Shown here: positions 9,873 to 19,600 of the stretch, piece after piece
Layout of the letters: the number at the start of each line of letters is the position of its first letter
How positions within the stretch are numbered: the stretch's first letter is position 1
Source of the DNA: Caprimulgus europaeus
Taxonomy: Eukaryota > Chordata > Aves > Caprimulgiformes > Caprimulgidae
Length of the DNA stretch: 64,000 nucleotides
Assembly: GCA_907165065.1 (NCBI GenBank)
Contig: OU015550.1
Location: 7,103,501 to 7,167,500 of the forward strand
Direction: 5' to 3'
Made by a program: the position numbers and the translations under genes
The notes under the pieces: model-generated
What the model saw: the letters and a program-made list of their open reading frames with translations, nothing else
Databases searched by the model: none
Told to the model about the DNA's origin: nothing

Positions 9873-12830
9873 CAAGATTTTAAAGTTTATTACTGAATTT
9901 AAAACTATTTTAGAAGTTTTGTATTGGTGGTGTTTTAATATTTTACATAAAATGAAATATGTACATATTGATTAGAAAAATATAACAAGCAAAACTTCCT
10001 GCTAACCCCAAACGTTCTGTCTTTGTAATCAAAATGTGTAGTGATTATACTTGAACTCTGTACTTAGTGTTTGTCTAATTCTTAAACGTTCCTGGGGATG
10101 GAGTTGATGTATCCTTTGTATTTAAACCAAAATGAGTTGATTCATGTTGGAATGTATGTGATATAATGCAATGGTTAGAGCTCATCACTGTAGCACTGAG
10201 AGGAGTAGAGCTTCATGAGAGGAAAGGATACCTTCTGATTTGTTTTGCACAGGTATGTGTGATGAAGAGTTGTTTGGTGTGTCCCCTTATTGTAGTGCCT
10301 TAAATGATGATGTAGTGTGACTAGAGTTTACAGTGAGCTTGCCTTATGAGGGACCAGCAAGCCCCCGTCGAGTTGAAGCAATCCACTAAGCTTATCCCAG
10401 CAAGAACAGCGGTGTGCTGCGTCGGTGCGTGTTCTCAGTTTAATGCTGTCATAAAAAGCTCCGTTTTTGTTCAAAGTGAAGCGATGTTTCCTTAAAGCTT
10501 TTCCTTGAAATGGCACATGTACTGTTAGCTGTCTGTCAGTGCATTTCGGATAAGGTAGTGCTGGGAATGCATTGGAATGTTTAGTCTAATATTGCAGAAG
10601 TGATTAAATATGTGCAATCACTTTTTATTAGGTTAGTATGGCGTTACCTTCCCCCACGTTAATAGCAGACATTTCTTGTAAGATATTGCTAGCTTGGTGA
10701 TAGAATATTTATACCAAAGAGAGCCTGCTGTAAAGCACATAATACCATTAAGAAGTTTTATAATGCTACTGCTAATGTGGAGTTGTTGGGAAGGTTTCTC
10801 AGCTGTAGCCCTAGTTTAGTGTTCAGAGGAAATACTAATTTTGGATAATCAGTGCAGTTTTTAAACTGCAGTTTGTTTTCTTGGGTCCCTTGTACTAGGA
10901 ATTATTTCTCATCTTCAGTATGTAAGTTAAGTATCTTGTCCCAGTGGATGATAAACTGGCTTGAGCGGTCGTATTACTGCAGCAATAAGAGGTTTTGGTA
11001 ACCTTGAATCCCAGTTTATGTTCCGTCCCGGTGGAAGAGTGGTCAGTTCTCTGACCAGTATGTGACAAGAAGTGCAGCAGTCATTTCTGAAATTCCACAT
11101 TATTGACAGAAGGAAGTCTGGACTGACCTGAAATGGGTGAACCGTTAAAGGTTTGGCATCTCTTGATAGAGGGATCAAGGACTTTGGAACTGGACGGTAG
11201 CATTAGCGACGTTGTTGTTCAGTGTGTTTTGAGTCAGAGCACTTCTGTAAGCGTGCGGATCACCAGCCCTCCTGCTGTTCCACATTACTGTGTAAACGAT
11301 GCTGTTTGTTGCTGTAGGCGCTTCCTTACTGTTCTCTGTATGACATTGCTCGTGTTCAGTACTCGCCTCGAGACACCTCCTGGGTACAGAGTTGTGCTTT
11401 TCCATCAAAAGGCAAAACAAGCCCCGATTCCTGTGTTTCAGGAACACCTTACGCCCCGTTTCACAAATAGTGAAGTCTTTTCCGAGAAGTCCTAACAGGA
11501 AAAGACAACCTCTAGCAAAATCTGCTAATAGTTTTGAGAAGAACTTGCCCAGTTCCCCCCCAAAAAGCAGATTAAAATGACCATTTATCTTTAGTCTTGA
11601 ATACGTAATTAAACGCAGTCAAATGTATTCACCAAGCATGGAGTCATCTTTTCCACTGTCCAAGTTTCCAAAAGTACTGGAAAAAGGAGGATGAGATGGA
11701 AATGACACAGGTAAAATGAAACATACTCCATGTGAAACAAGTTGTCAGTTACCCTGAAATTCCTCTGCGCTACACAGCATAAACCAAGCAAACAAAAAAC
11801 CCACCCAGCAGGGCCGGATTGTCATCCTGGCGCTGGCTTCACAAGTGTGGCTGATCCCAGTCCGGCCCCAGTATGTGTTGCCCGGTTTAAGTGTACTGTG
11901 TCTGCTCTAAGGAGATCCATCCCTTCTGCCCTCGCGTGTCAGCCCTCAGACGAGGCCGAGGCATTGGCTCTTCGCTGTTGGAGCCACCGCGTATTTTGTC
12001 AAGAAATGTGCTGTCTCTGGATAGACAGTGGCACCCTCTTTAATTTTTTAAAAGCTAGTTTGGGATTCACCTTTTGAGTATTTGCTAACTGTGGTCCCAT
12101 CTCGACTTGGGTGATTCTTGAGCTGTTCAGCCAGTTGTTCCCATTACCTGACCTGTATCCGCAGCTGTGATAGCCACCGCAGAGGCAACTTCTGAGGCTT
12201 TCCTGCTTAGCACCTAGTTGATGGGATGCAGTAATTTACCTCTGACTCAGCAATTTCTTTTAGTACATGAAACTAAATTGCTTCTAAATGACAGGATTGG
12301 CACAGCCCTGCTTTCTTTTTTATTTAAACTTCTGAATGGTGCCGCATGTCCACATGGTTGTTTGTTGCTAAACTTTATATAATGTGTGATTTCAGATTCA
12401 GCTTGAAATATATCTATCTCACTACATGTAGCAGTACATTATATGTAATGTTAGTATTTCTGCTTGAATCCTTGATATTGCAATGGAATTCCTACTTTAT
12501 TAAATGTATTTGATATGCTAGTTACTGTGTAAAATTTAACTTTCTTTTATGGTTGTGCTCTTCCTTTTTACAAGCCGCTAGATACAGGTAGTTTCTGACA
12601 ATTACTGATCTATGTTTGTATTGCTGATGTACTTAGGGGGTATGTAAAAATCATTTTAACAAAAGAAATAGATATTTAAAAATTTAATACTAACTATATG
12701 GGAAAAGGGTCCATTGTGAAAACATAGTTTATCTTTGGATTCAATGTTTGTCTTTGGTTTTACAAAGTAGCTTGTATTTTAAGTATTTTCTACATAATAT
12801 GGTAAAAATGTAGAACAATTGCAATGCATC

Positions 12831-12836
12831 AATAAA
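12831..12836 (+). promoter_or_regulatory. HIPK1: HIPK1 distal poly(A) signal (AATAAA)
   Basis: Canonical AATAAA at the end of the AT-rich UTR, followed within about 20-40 bases by T/G-rich sequence (GGTTAATTTTCTGTACTC). Base composition turns GC-rich soon after, consistent with the transcript end. Confidence 0.7.
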
Positions 12837-12859
12837 AAGGGTTAATTTTCTGTACTCTA

Positions 12860-14080
12860 TTCATTTGGTCACTTGATCTATTAAAGGGAGCGGAAGAGGG
12901 GCTTGGGCATATCCGGGATGAAATCTAGTGTTAACTCGTTTGCTGCTGACAGTGTGGTGCAGCAAGGTCCTTGGCGTGCGATGCTCCAGCACCGGCGTGG
13001 GGCTGGGCTCTCTGGTGGGGCTGGGTGCCTGCAATGGGCTTGGTGCTGGGGCCCAGCCCAGCTCCTGCTGCTTCATCTGGGGCCCCGCATGGCTGCGCTG
13101 CACAGTCCAGCTGGATGCGGGGTGTGTGATGCGGGATATGCAGTACGGGAGGCACGATGTGTGATGCGGGATGTGGGAGCACTAGATGGCACACTCACCC
13201 TGCGCGCAGCACCCCGGCCCTGTGCACGGATGCGGCCGACCCTTCTCCCGGTCTAGGTCTGCAGGCAGAGCCCGGGAAACCCACGGGCCACGGCAGCGTC
13301 CCCTGCAGCCCGCCCGGCCCGGCTGGGTCCTGGGCACAGAGCCGCAGCCTCTGTCCACTCCGCTGCACTGGGGCTCTGACCCGTCCCCCGGCCAGCACCG
13401 GGGGAGCAGGGGCTGCTGTTTGGCTGAACACCGGGAGCAGGCGCTGGGCACATGGCAGAGTGCGGGCGTGCGGGTGGGGCAGCCCTGGCCGCTGCGGGCA
13501 GTCAGACCGGTGCTCGGGGGGACCCACAGGACCCCAGCGTGAGGCTCAGCAGCCGGGACAGGGGCTGCCACAGGCTCGGGGAGCTGGTGGCCACGGTGCT
13601 GGCCCAGCTTTGACTCCCCCAGCCCTGGCCCGTGGCCGAGGCAAGCTCGGGTTGGCCATGTGCCTCGGGCATCTCTGCAGGTCGGAGCGCTGGGAGCCGG
13701 GGTGTGGCTGTGCCTGTGGCTTCGCACCAACCCCAGCTTGGCTCCACGCTGTCCCCTGGGCTGTCCCCACACTGCAACCCACGCTGTCCCCAGCATCAGA
13801 GGACACGTCCTTCCCTTGCTGTGCGCGGCTGCTGCAGCGCTCCCTGCTCCCCGCACGCCAGCAGTGTCCCCCCAGGCTCCTGCCCCAGCCCCGCAGCTCA
13901 CTGGCACTGTGTGGGGCTGGTGTGGGCACCCGCTGGGGCATGAAGGGGTTAAGGCGCCTGGGGCTGGTCTTCGGGGAAGGAGCAGCCTCTCCTCCCCTCT
14001 TCACATCTGGATTCAATAAGGGCTTCGGGAGGCCAGAGCATTCCTGAGCGCTGAGGTGGAGGCTGCACTCTGTGACGGCC
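12860..14080. other. HIPK1-OLFML3 intergenic region, GC-rich, with OLFML3 promoter
   Basis: Only about 1.2 kb separates the HIPK1 poly(A) signal from the OLFML3 start. From about 12950 the DNA is strongly GC-rich, with imperfect repeats of a GTGTGATGCGGGAT motif at 13110-13175. Long frames on both strands (for example 13546-14589 on the minus strand) are by-products of GC richness. The OLFML3 promoter and short 5' UTR should lie in roughly 13900-14080. An AT-rich word (ATTCAATAAGG, 14011-14021) about 65 bp upstream of the ATG could be a degenerate TATA element. I cannot place the start site. Confidence 0.6.
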
Positions 14081-14188
14081 ATGGGGCCCTGGCGCTGCCT
14101 GCTCCTCCTGCCGCTCCTCGCCACGGCCCTCCGTGCCCAGCAGCACCAGTTCATGGAGTACGTGGAGCGACGCCTCACCCTCCTGGAG
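14081..14188 (+). CDS. OLFML3: OLFML3 exon 1 (signal peptide)
   Basis: 36 codons, phase 0, encoding the signal peptide and the beginning of the coiled coil (QQHQFMEYVERRLTLLE). The donor is GAG|GTAGGA. In the same frame a GTG at 14072 precedes it, but the ATG at 14081 is the initiator by homology. Confidence 0.95.
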
Positions 14189-16126
14189 GTAGGACCCCAC
14201 TTTACCCCACCACAGGGCTCCCAGGTCCTTCCTGGCAGCTGGCGGGGCTGGGAGCAGGCCTGGGGTGAGGAGGAGCTGGGATGGGGACTGGGCAGAGCTG
14301 GTGTGGGGTGCCCTGGCCCCTGCCTTGCCAGGGCCCCGCTCAGCATGAGCATGGCAGGCGGCGTGGGAGCACCGTGGGATAGCGGGAACCGGGGCATCGT
14401 GTCAGGGAACATCACGGGTCTGGGAGCATTGTGGGTGCAGAAGCGCCAGGGGTGCAGGAGCATGGCAGGATGGGACCCAGAGGCATGAGCACCAGGGCTG
14501 CAGTGCTGTGTGGCCCCAGCAGCTCCCACAGCCACGCGCGGGCGGTGGGGTGGCTGCTGTGGACGGGCTGTGAAGTGCAGAGGCCTCAATTCCCCTTGGC
14601 CCTCCCAGGAGAGGATCTCGCAGTGGCACGAACAGAGCAGCCGCTACTCCACCGAGCTGCGGGACTTCAAGAACCAGGTGCTGGGGATGCTTGAGACAGC
14701 AGAGAAGGAGCGGGAGGCGATGCGGTCGGAGGCAGAGAGCACAGCAGTGCGCGTGGACCGCCTGGAGCGTGAGGTGGACTACCTGGAGACACAGAACCCT
14801 GCACCGCCCTGCGTGGAGGTGGACGAGACGCTGATGGAGAAGCAAGTGGCCACGGCCAAGCAGAGAAAGAATGAGAAATACACCAAGCTGACAGGTGAGG
14901 GGCTGCTGTGGCTCCTTGGGGAGATGGTTCTGGGTGTGGGGTTTTCCAGAGCCTTTGCAGTCCACTCAGGTCCCAGTCTGCCCCAGCCATGTGCCGTGGC
15001 ACTACATCCCAGCAGGGCATCTCTCAGGTGTCTCTGGCACAAAATCCTGCATCCCCACAGCTGCATGGGAGCCACATCCAAGCCCCGGGCCAGAGCCTTG
15101 GGCTTCTCCAAAGCCCCTGGGGCAGGGGTGGGGTGCAGGTGGCCTCTCCTGTTCTGTTCCTGAGTGCACAGGGGAACTTCTCAATGCCACCAGTGATAGC
15201 ACGGCAACCTCTGCAGCGAGTTTGCAGGGCAGTTGCCTGAGGGCTGGGGTGGGACACAGTGTGACTCTGGCGCGGGGTGGGAGCTGTCCCCGCTGCAGGG
15301 CCGGGTGGCTTTCAGGCTTTCACGGCTCCGCACTCTTGCAGACTGCAGTGACACCATCGCGAGTGTCAGAGCCATGAAGATCCTGAAGCGTTTCGGCAGC
15401 GCCTCGGGGCTCTGGACCAAGGATGCAGCAGGGAACTCCGAGAAGATCTACGTCTTCGACGGCACTGCCAACGACACAGTGTACGTCTTCCCCCGCATGC
15501 GGGAGTTCACCCTCTTCTCTGCCACCCGCAAGGCCGCCCGCATCAAGCTGCCCTACCCCTGGGTGGGCACCGGGCACCTCGTGTATGATGGGCACCTCTA
15601 CTACATCCGCCAGCAGGGCTCCTTCCAGGTGATCAAGTTCAACCTGGCCAACAAGACAGTGGTGGACAGCTCAGTATTCCCAGCTGAGGAGCAGATCCCT
15701 GTCTTCGGGCTCTCCCCCTTCACCTACATCGAGGTGGCAGCGGACGAGGAGGGGCTCTGGGCCATTTATGCCACCAAGGAGGACGAGAAGAACATATGTC
15801 TGGCCAAGCTGGACCCCAGCTCGCTGGATATCGAGCAGATGTGGGACACGCCGTGCCCGCGCGAGAATGCCGAGGGTGCCTTCGTGGTGTGCGGGGCGCT
15901 GCACGTGGTCTACAACACCCGCCTGCCCAGCCGCTCCCGCGTGCAGTGCGTCTTTGATGTCAGTGGCACACTGGCCCCTGAGGACGCCTCACTCGTCTAC
16001 TTCCCCAAGCGCTACGGCTCCCACTCCAGCATGAAGTACAACCCCCGGGAGAGGCAGATCTATGCCTGGGATGATGGCTACCAGATCATCTACCGCATGG
16101 AGATGAAGAAGAAGCTGGAGGTCTGA
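14081..16126 (+). CDS. OLFML3: Olfactomedin-like protein 3 (complete, three exons)
   Basis: Secreted scaffold glycoprotein of the olfactomedin family. Relatives recruit BMP1-type proteases to chordin (bird ONT1 work, established) and support angiogenesis. Exons 14081-14188, 14609-14894 and 15342-16126 join in frame to give 392 aa. The ATG follows GACGGCC. Residues 1 to about 20 form a signal peptide (GPWRCLLLLPLLATALRA), then QQHQ. Residues 25-100 are a heptad-rich coiled coil (ERRLTLLEERISQ..., RVDRLEREVDYLETQNP). The olfactomedin domain runs from TDCSDTIASV (about 131) to YQIIYRMEM near the end. Potential N-glycosylation sites are NDT and NKT. The invariant core words LWTKD, VVDSSVFPAE, ADEEGLWA, WDTPCPRENAEGAFVVCG and RYGSHSSMKYNPRERQIYAW are present. 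Length, exon number and position between HIPK1 and SYT6 match human OLFML3. It lies downstream of HIPK1 on the same strand, but there is no operon logic. Confidence 0.97.
14189..14608 (+). other. OLFML3: OLFML3 intron 1
   Basis: 420-bp GC-rich intron. An open frame continues from exon 1 on the + strand, but homology and splice sites show it is intronic. Confidence 0.85.
14609..14894 (+). CDS. OLFML3: OLFML3 exon 2 (coiled coil)
   Basis: 286 bases after GCCCTCCCAG, with donor ACAG|GTGAGG. It encodes ERISQWHEQSSRYSTELRDF, the heptad region RVDRLEREVDYLETQNP, a conserved PPCVEVDE cysteine and a basic linker (KQRKNEKYTKLT). It ends phase 1, with G of the Asp codon. Confidence 0.95.
14895..15341 (+). 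other. OLFML3: OLFML3 intron 2
   Basis: 447-bp GC-rich intron, no other feature seen. Confidence 0.85.
15342..16126 (+). CDS. OLFML3: OLFML3 exon 3 (olfactomedin domain)
   Basis: 785 bases after CTCTTGCAG to the TGA at 16124-16126. It encodes the entire olfactomedin beta-propeller domain from DCSDTIASVRAMKILKRFG to RMEMKKKLEV. Two N-glycosylation sequons (NDT, NKT) are visible. It lacks the proline/glycine-rich insertion that I remember in the human protein after the LVYGG segment (here LVYDGHLYYIRQQGSFQVIK), so the protein is slightly shorter. Confidence 0.96.
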
Positions 16127-16410
16127 GGGCCACGGCAGGGCATCCCCGCTCATCAGGCCACCCCGCCTGGGCAAGCGCGGCTCTGCCCATCCCACCCCAC
16201 GGGGCACAGCTGGCCCCGGCGTGGGACAGAGTCTCTGCCCTGTCTCCCATCACTGTGAAATGATGAAATGCTGGACCCCCGCCCCCAGACACCCTCCACC
16301 CACCGGCACCAGGTGTCCCTGCCCAGGACCACCCTGCAGAAACCTGGACTAATTTAATGAGGTTTTCTTCTCTGTGATATAATGAATAAATACTATGCAG
16401 CGAGCTGCAG
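16127..16410 (+). other. OLFML3: OLFML3 3' UTR
   Basis: Short UTR ending just after the AATAAA at 16385. GC-rich until 16320, then AT-rich around the signal (TAATTTAATGAGG, GATATAATG). Confidence 0.75.
16385..16390 (+). promoter_or_regulatory. OLFML3: OLFML3 poly(A) signal (AATAAA)
   Basis: The only AATAAA shortly after the stop codon, 259 bp downstream, in a local AT-rich patch inside otherwise GC-rich DNA. Confidence 0.8.
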
Positions 16411-16582
16411 ACACGTGCTTGAAGGGAACGTGGGGTGCCGGGGCCAGGCTGCCAGAGCCATGAGCCCCATGTTGCCCCACAGTCACCTCAAAAGACACTT
16501 CCCAAGGGTGGGGTGTCCATGCAGGGCTGGCCAGCGAGTGCACAAGGCTCCTTGGGTTGGGGGGCTGGGTTGGGGGACTGGC

Positions 16583-16650
16583 CTGGGGCTTTGGGCAGGG
16601 ATTTGTGCTGGGGCTTTGGGCAGGGATTTGTGCTGGGTCTTTGGGCAGGC
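16583..16650. repeat. 25-bp tandem repeat, about three units
   Basis: Unit CTGGGGCTTTGGGCAGGGAT plus TTGTG, with starts at 16583, 16608 and 16633. The third copy is partial and has one substitution. It lies just beyond the OLFML3 poly(A) site. Confidence 0.88.
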
Positions 16651-19600
16651 TTCTGCTGCAGCAAGGGGACGACCTCTGAGCCTGGCCTCTGCCAGCCTGT
16701 TTTGCATGTACAAAACTGTGAGCAAACAGCAAAATTCCTTCTTCTGAGAGGACAACCGGAGATTTTCCTCATGTGCTGGGGGCTGTCATAGCCAGACAGC
16801 ACCGGATGTTGCTGATTTTCCGAGTTGAATTCCAATGAAACACAGTTGTCTTCCCCCTGCAGCTGCAGGATTGGCACAAACCCTTTACGTGGGGCCCTGG
16901 GTCCCACAGCCCCTTCCCGTCCCTGGTTCACCTGAGTCCCTGCGCGGCCCCACGGCAGCAGCGCCCAGAGCAGACGGGGCAGGACAGGGTGGGTGCTGGG
17001 ACCCCTTGGGATAGCGGCTCCAGCCCTGCCACGCTTCGAGACCCTCGTCCTCTAGGCAAGGGTTTGCTGTGATTTGTTCCTGACAATGTCCTGAGTGCAC
17101 AGAGGATTAATTAGGGGGTGTCCATGTGTCATTAAACATCCCTTTCCCCTTCAGAGATCAGTTCTGGGGACAAACACTGAACACCTGAAGCTGTGAGCCA
17201 GTCTGTCCAGGCGAGGGTCCTGCCTGCGCCAGCTCACAGCCCCACTCTGGGACGAGAGGACATGGGGCTGCTCGAGTGCCCAGGGAGGTGCGGGCCCCAT
17301 GGGGACCACTGCTGCCAAGTGCCTGGGGGGCTCCTGGGGCTGCCTGCCCCCCTGGAGCTATGGCATGGCCATGCCACCCCCCATTGCCATAAAGCCGGGC
17401 ATTCGGCATCCTTCTGCGCCCACCTCGGGACAAGCTGGTCTGTGATGTGGAGGTGACTCGGTATTTGCTTCAAGATCTTCTGTATTATAATTAAAATAAT
17501 TTTTGATTGCATAAGAAAAATGTTTAAATACACACTTTGAATGACTGTAATTGGATTGTGCTGAAAGTTCAACACACAGTGCAAGTCAGGCAGAGGAATT
17601 ATCCAAGTGTGAAGGACTATGTGAACTGTCAAGTTAATTTATAGACCTTTTCAAGATCAATAACTATGGGAACAGAAATATAAGTTTCAGAAATTGCACA
17701 GTTGTAAATAATTATGCCAATGATTTATCTAGCTGGAATTAAAATTGATGGGGCAGTAATGATTCTGCACCAGAAACCATTTTCTAACCTGAAACAAGTC
17801 CTGCAAAATCTGGCACTTGCTCCCCTGAGACACCGGTGCTCGCCTTGGCGTGAGCGGGACGGGGTGCAGCCGCTGGCAGCAGCTGCCACAGCCCTGCTTG
17901 TGCTGAGCATCACATGTTTGTCAGGTATTTTAATCTCTTTAGAAAATCTGGCTCATTAGGCTTCATCTTGCCACGCAGGAGGGGCACAAAGCCCACGTAC
18001 ATAGCTGGGCAACTGGCCTGAGCGGCTCAGGGTCCCCCTCAGCAGCCCTGGCCACTGGGAACAGCCAGAGAGGTCAGCCTGTCCAGGAGGACCTGCTCGC
18101 TCCTTCTGCGAGAGCTGACACCCTGAGGTGGATTCGCTGCCAGAAAGCTGCTCATGAAACAGGAGGGAAACACGTTTGGCCCCACATGGGCAGCCCAAGA
18201 GGTGCAGCCCCCTCCGGCTCAGCACTGCGTCCCCACAAGCAGTGATGGGGGGGTCTCAGTGCACCCCGAACGCTGCCGCCTGCTCGGGGTGACCGCTGCT
18301 GGCGGGGACATGTCCCGTGGACTGCGGGGCTGTGGGATGGGGAGGTGGCAGGAGGGGAGCTTCTCTCCTTTGGGACACGTTTACTAACACAGGACATGGC
18401 AGCTCTGAGGGCGGGCAGAGGTGTCCGCTGCCGTCCCACAAAGCCCCAGCGTGACAAGCGCTGCTCGCCGTCACGTACAGTGACTGCACACTCCTGGGGA
18501 ATGTGGTTTGCACAAACACTTTGGGAATGAGAAGCAAAATGGAAAAATAACTGCAGCGCCTGATGGGCTTGTGAAGTGCAGCACTTGTCTGGCACTCCAC
18601 ATCTCCAAAGTACTTCAAGAAACATCAACCAATTAATCCTCAGAATAGCTCCCGTAAAGCAGGACAGCTTCATCTGCTGACAAACAGACAAAAGTCACGT
18701 TTGGTCATCGAAAGTGGCTCAGGTCCGTGCTGGCTGAAGGCGGCTCAGGCACAGAGCGGCAGCTCCCTCCGGGTGCCTTCGGGGCCGAGCAAACCCCAGC
18801 GAGCCCCCGGCCCCTGCACGGCGTCTGCCCACCCCAGGAAGGAAACCGCAACACGGGTGATGGTGGCAGGAGTGTGGGCGCTCGCTGGGGCTGTGGCTTG
18901 TCCCCAGGCTGGGATCAGCCCTGCTCAGCACCTCCTCGTCCCGCGGGAGATGAGTCTCTGCCGTCGCCCATCTTGACAGACGACTGCGGGGTGAGACCCC
19001 CGAGGAAGCACATGGAGAGGCTCTGCTGCCCGGTAACCCACAGGAGAGCAGCGGCACTGGAGGAAGGGAGAAGCAGCCGAGATTCAGGGACAGGCGATCG
19101 GATGGGAACGTGCGGCTGCCTCCCCGGCTGCTGCGGGCTCCTGCCCGAGCCCCCCAGCCGCCCCTCGGGCATCACACAGACCTGGCTCTTGCGAACGCCG
19201 GGGCTCATCCCCTGCCAGCTCTATCGACTTCTTTTTTTCTTGTTTAAATGTGTATCAACCCCATGAGGAAAAAGCAAAGGTTGTGCCAGAGCTGGTGGGG
19301 TTGTTGGGGCCCTGAGTGCCCTAATAGGTGTTAATTGCCCCTGACAGCCCCACCCAGCCCCACCCACTGCCCTGCCCGGGCCAGCGCCTTGGCTGTGGGA
19401 ACCACCCGGTGGGCTCAGAGTCCCCACGCTCCCGCCGGCGGCTGTGTGAGCCCGGTGTGACAGCGGCTGCAGGGACCCCCGTGCCCCGGCGGAAAGGGGT
19501 TTTGTCACTTTAGTGGCTGCTCCCGGTTGCTCTGTCCCGGGCTCCCTGCCCTCCCAGCCGTTCCCTCTGCAATAACAGGCTTTCAGGAAAATTCAGCCTT

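Larger units (their letters stand above)
8731..12855 (+). other. HIPK1: HIPK1 3' UTR
   Basis: About 4.1 kb of AT-rich sequence without a plausible coding frame follows the HIPK1 stop and ends just past an AATAAA at 12831. The length fits the long 3' UTR of mammalian HIPK1. It contains an A-rich stretch at 9827-9872 with an internal AATAAA (9850-9855) that could serve a shorter isoform, and a Pumilio-type TGTACATA at 9960-9967. The exact 3' end is inferred. Confidence 0.75.

Noticed and set aside
13157-14589. Long open frames on both strands (296 and 347 codons) around the OLFML3 promoter
   Set aside because: Composition is very GC-rich, the frames overlap each other and OLFML3 exon 1 antisense, and the peptides show no family resemblance. 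GC-rich DNA lacks stop codons by chance.
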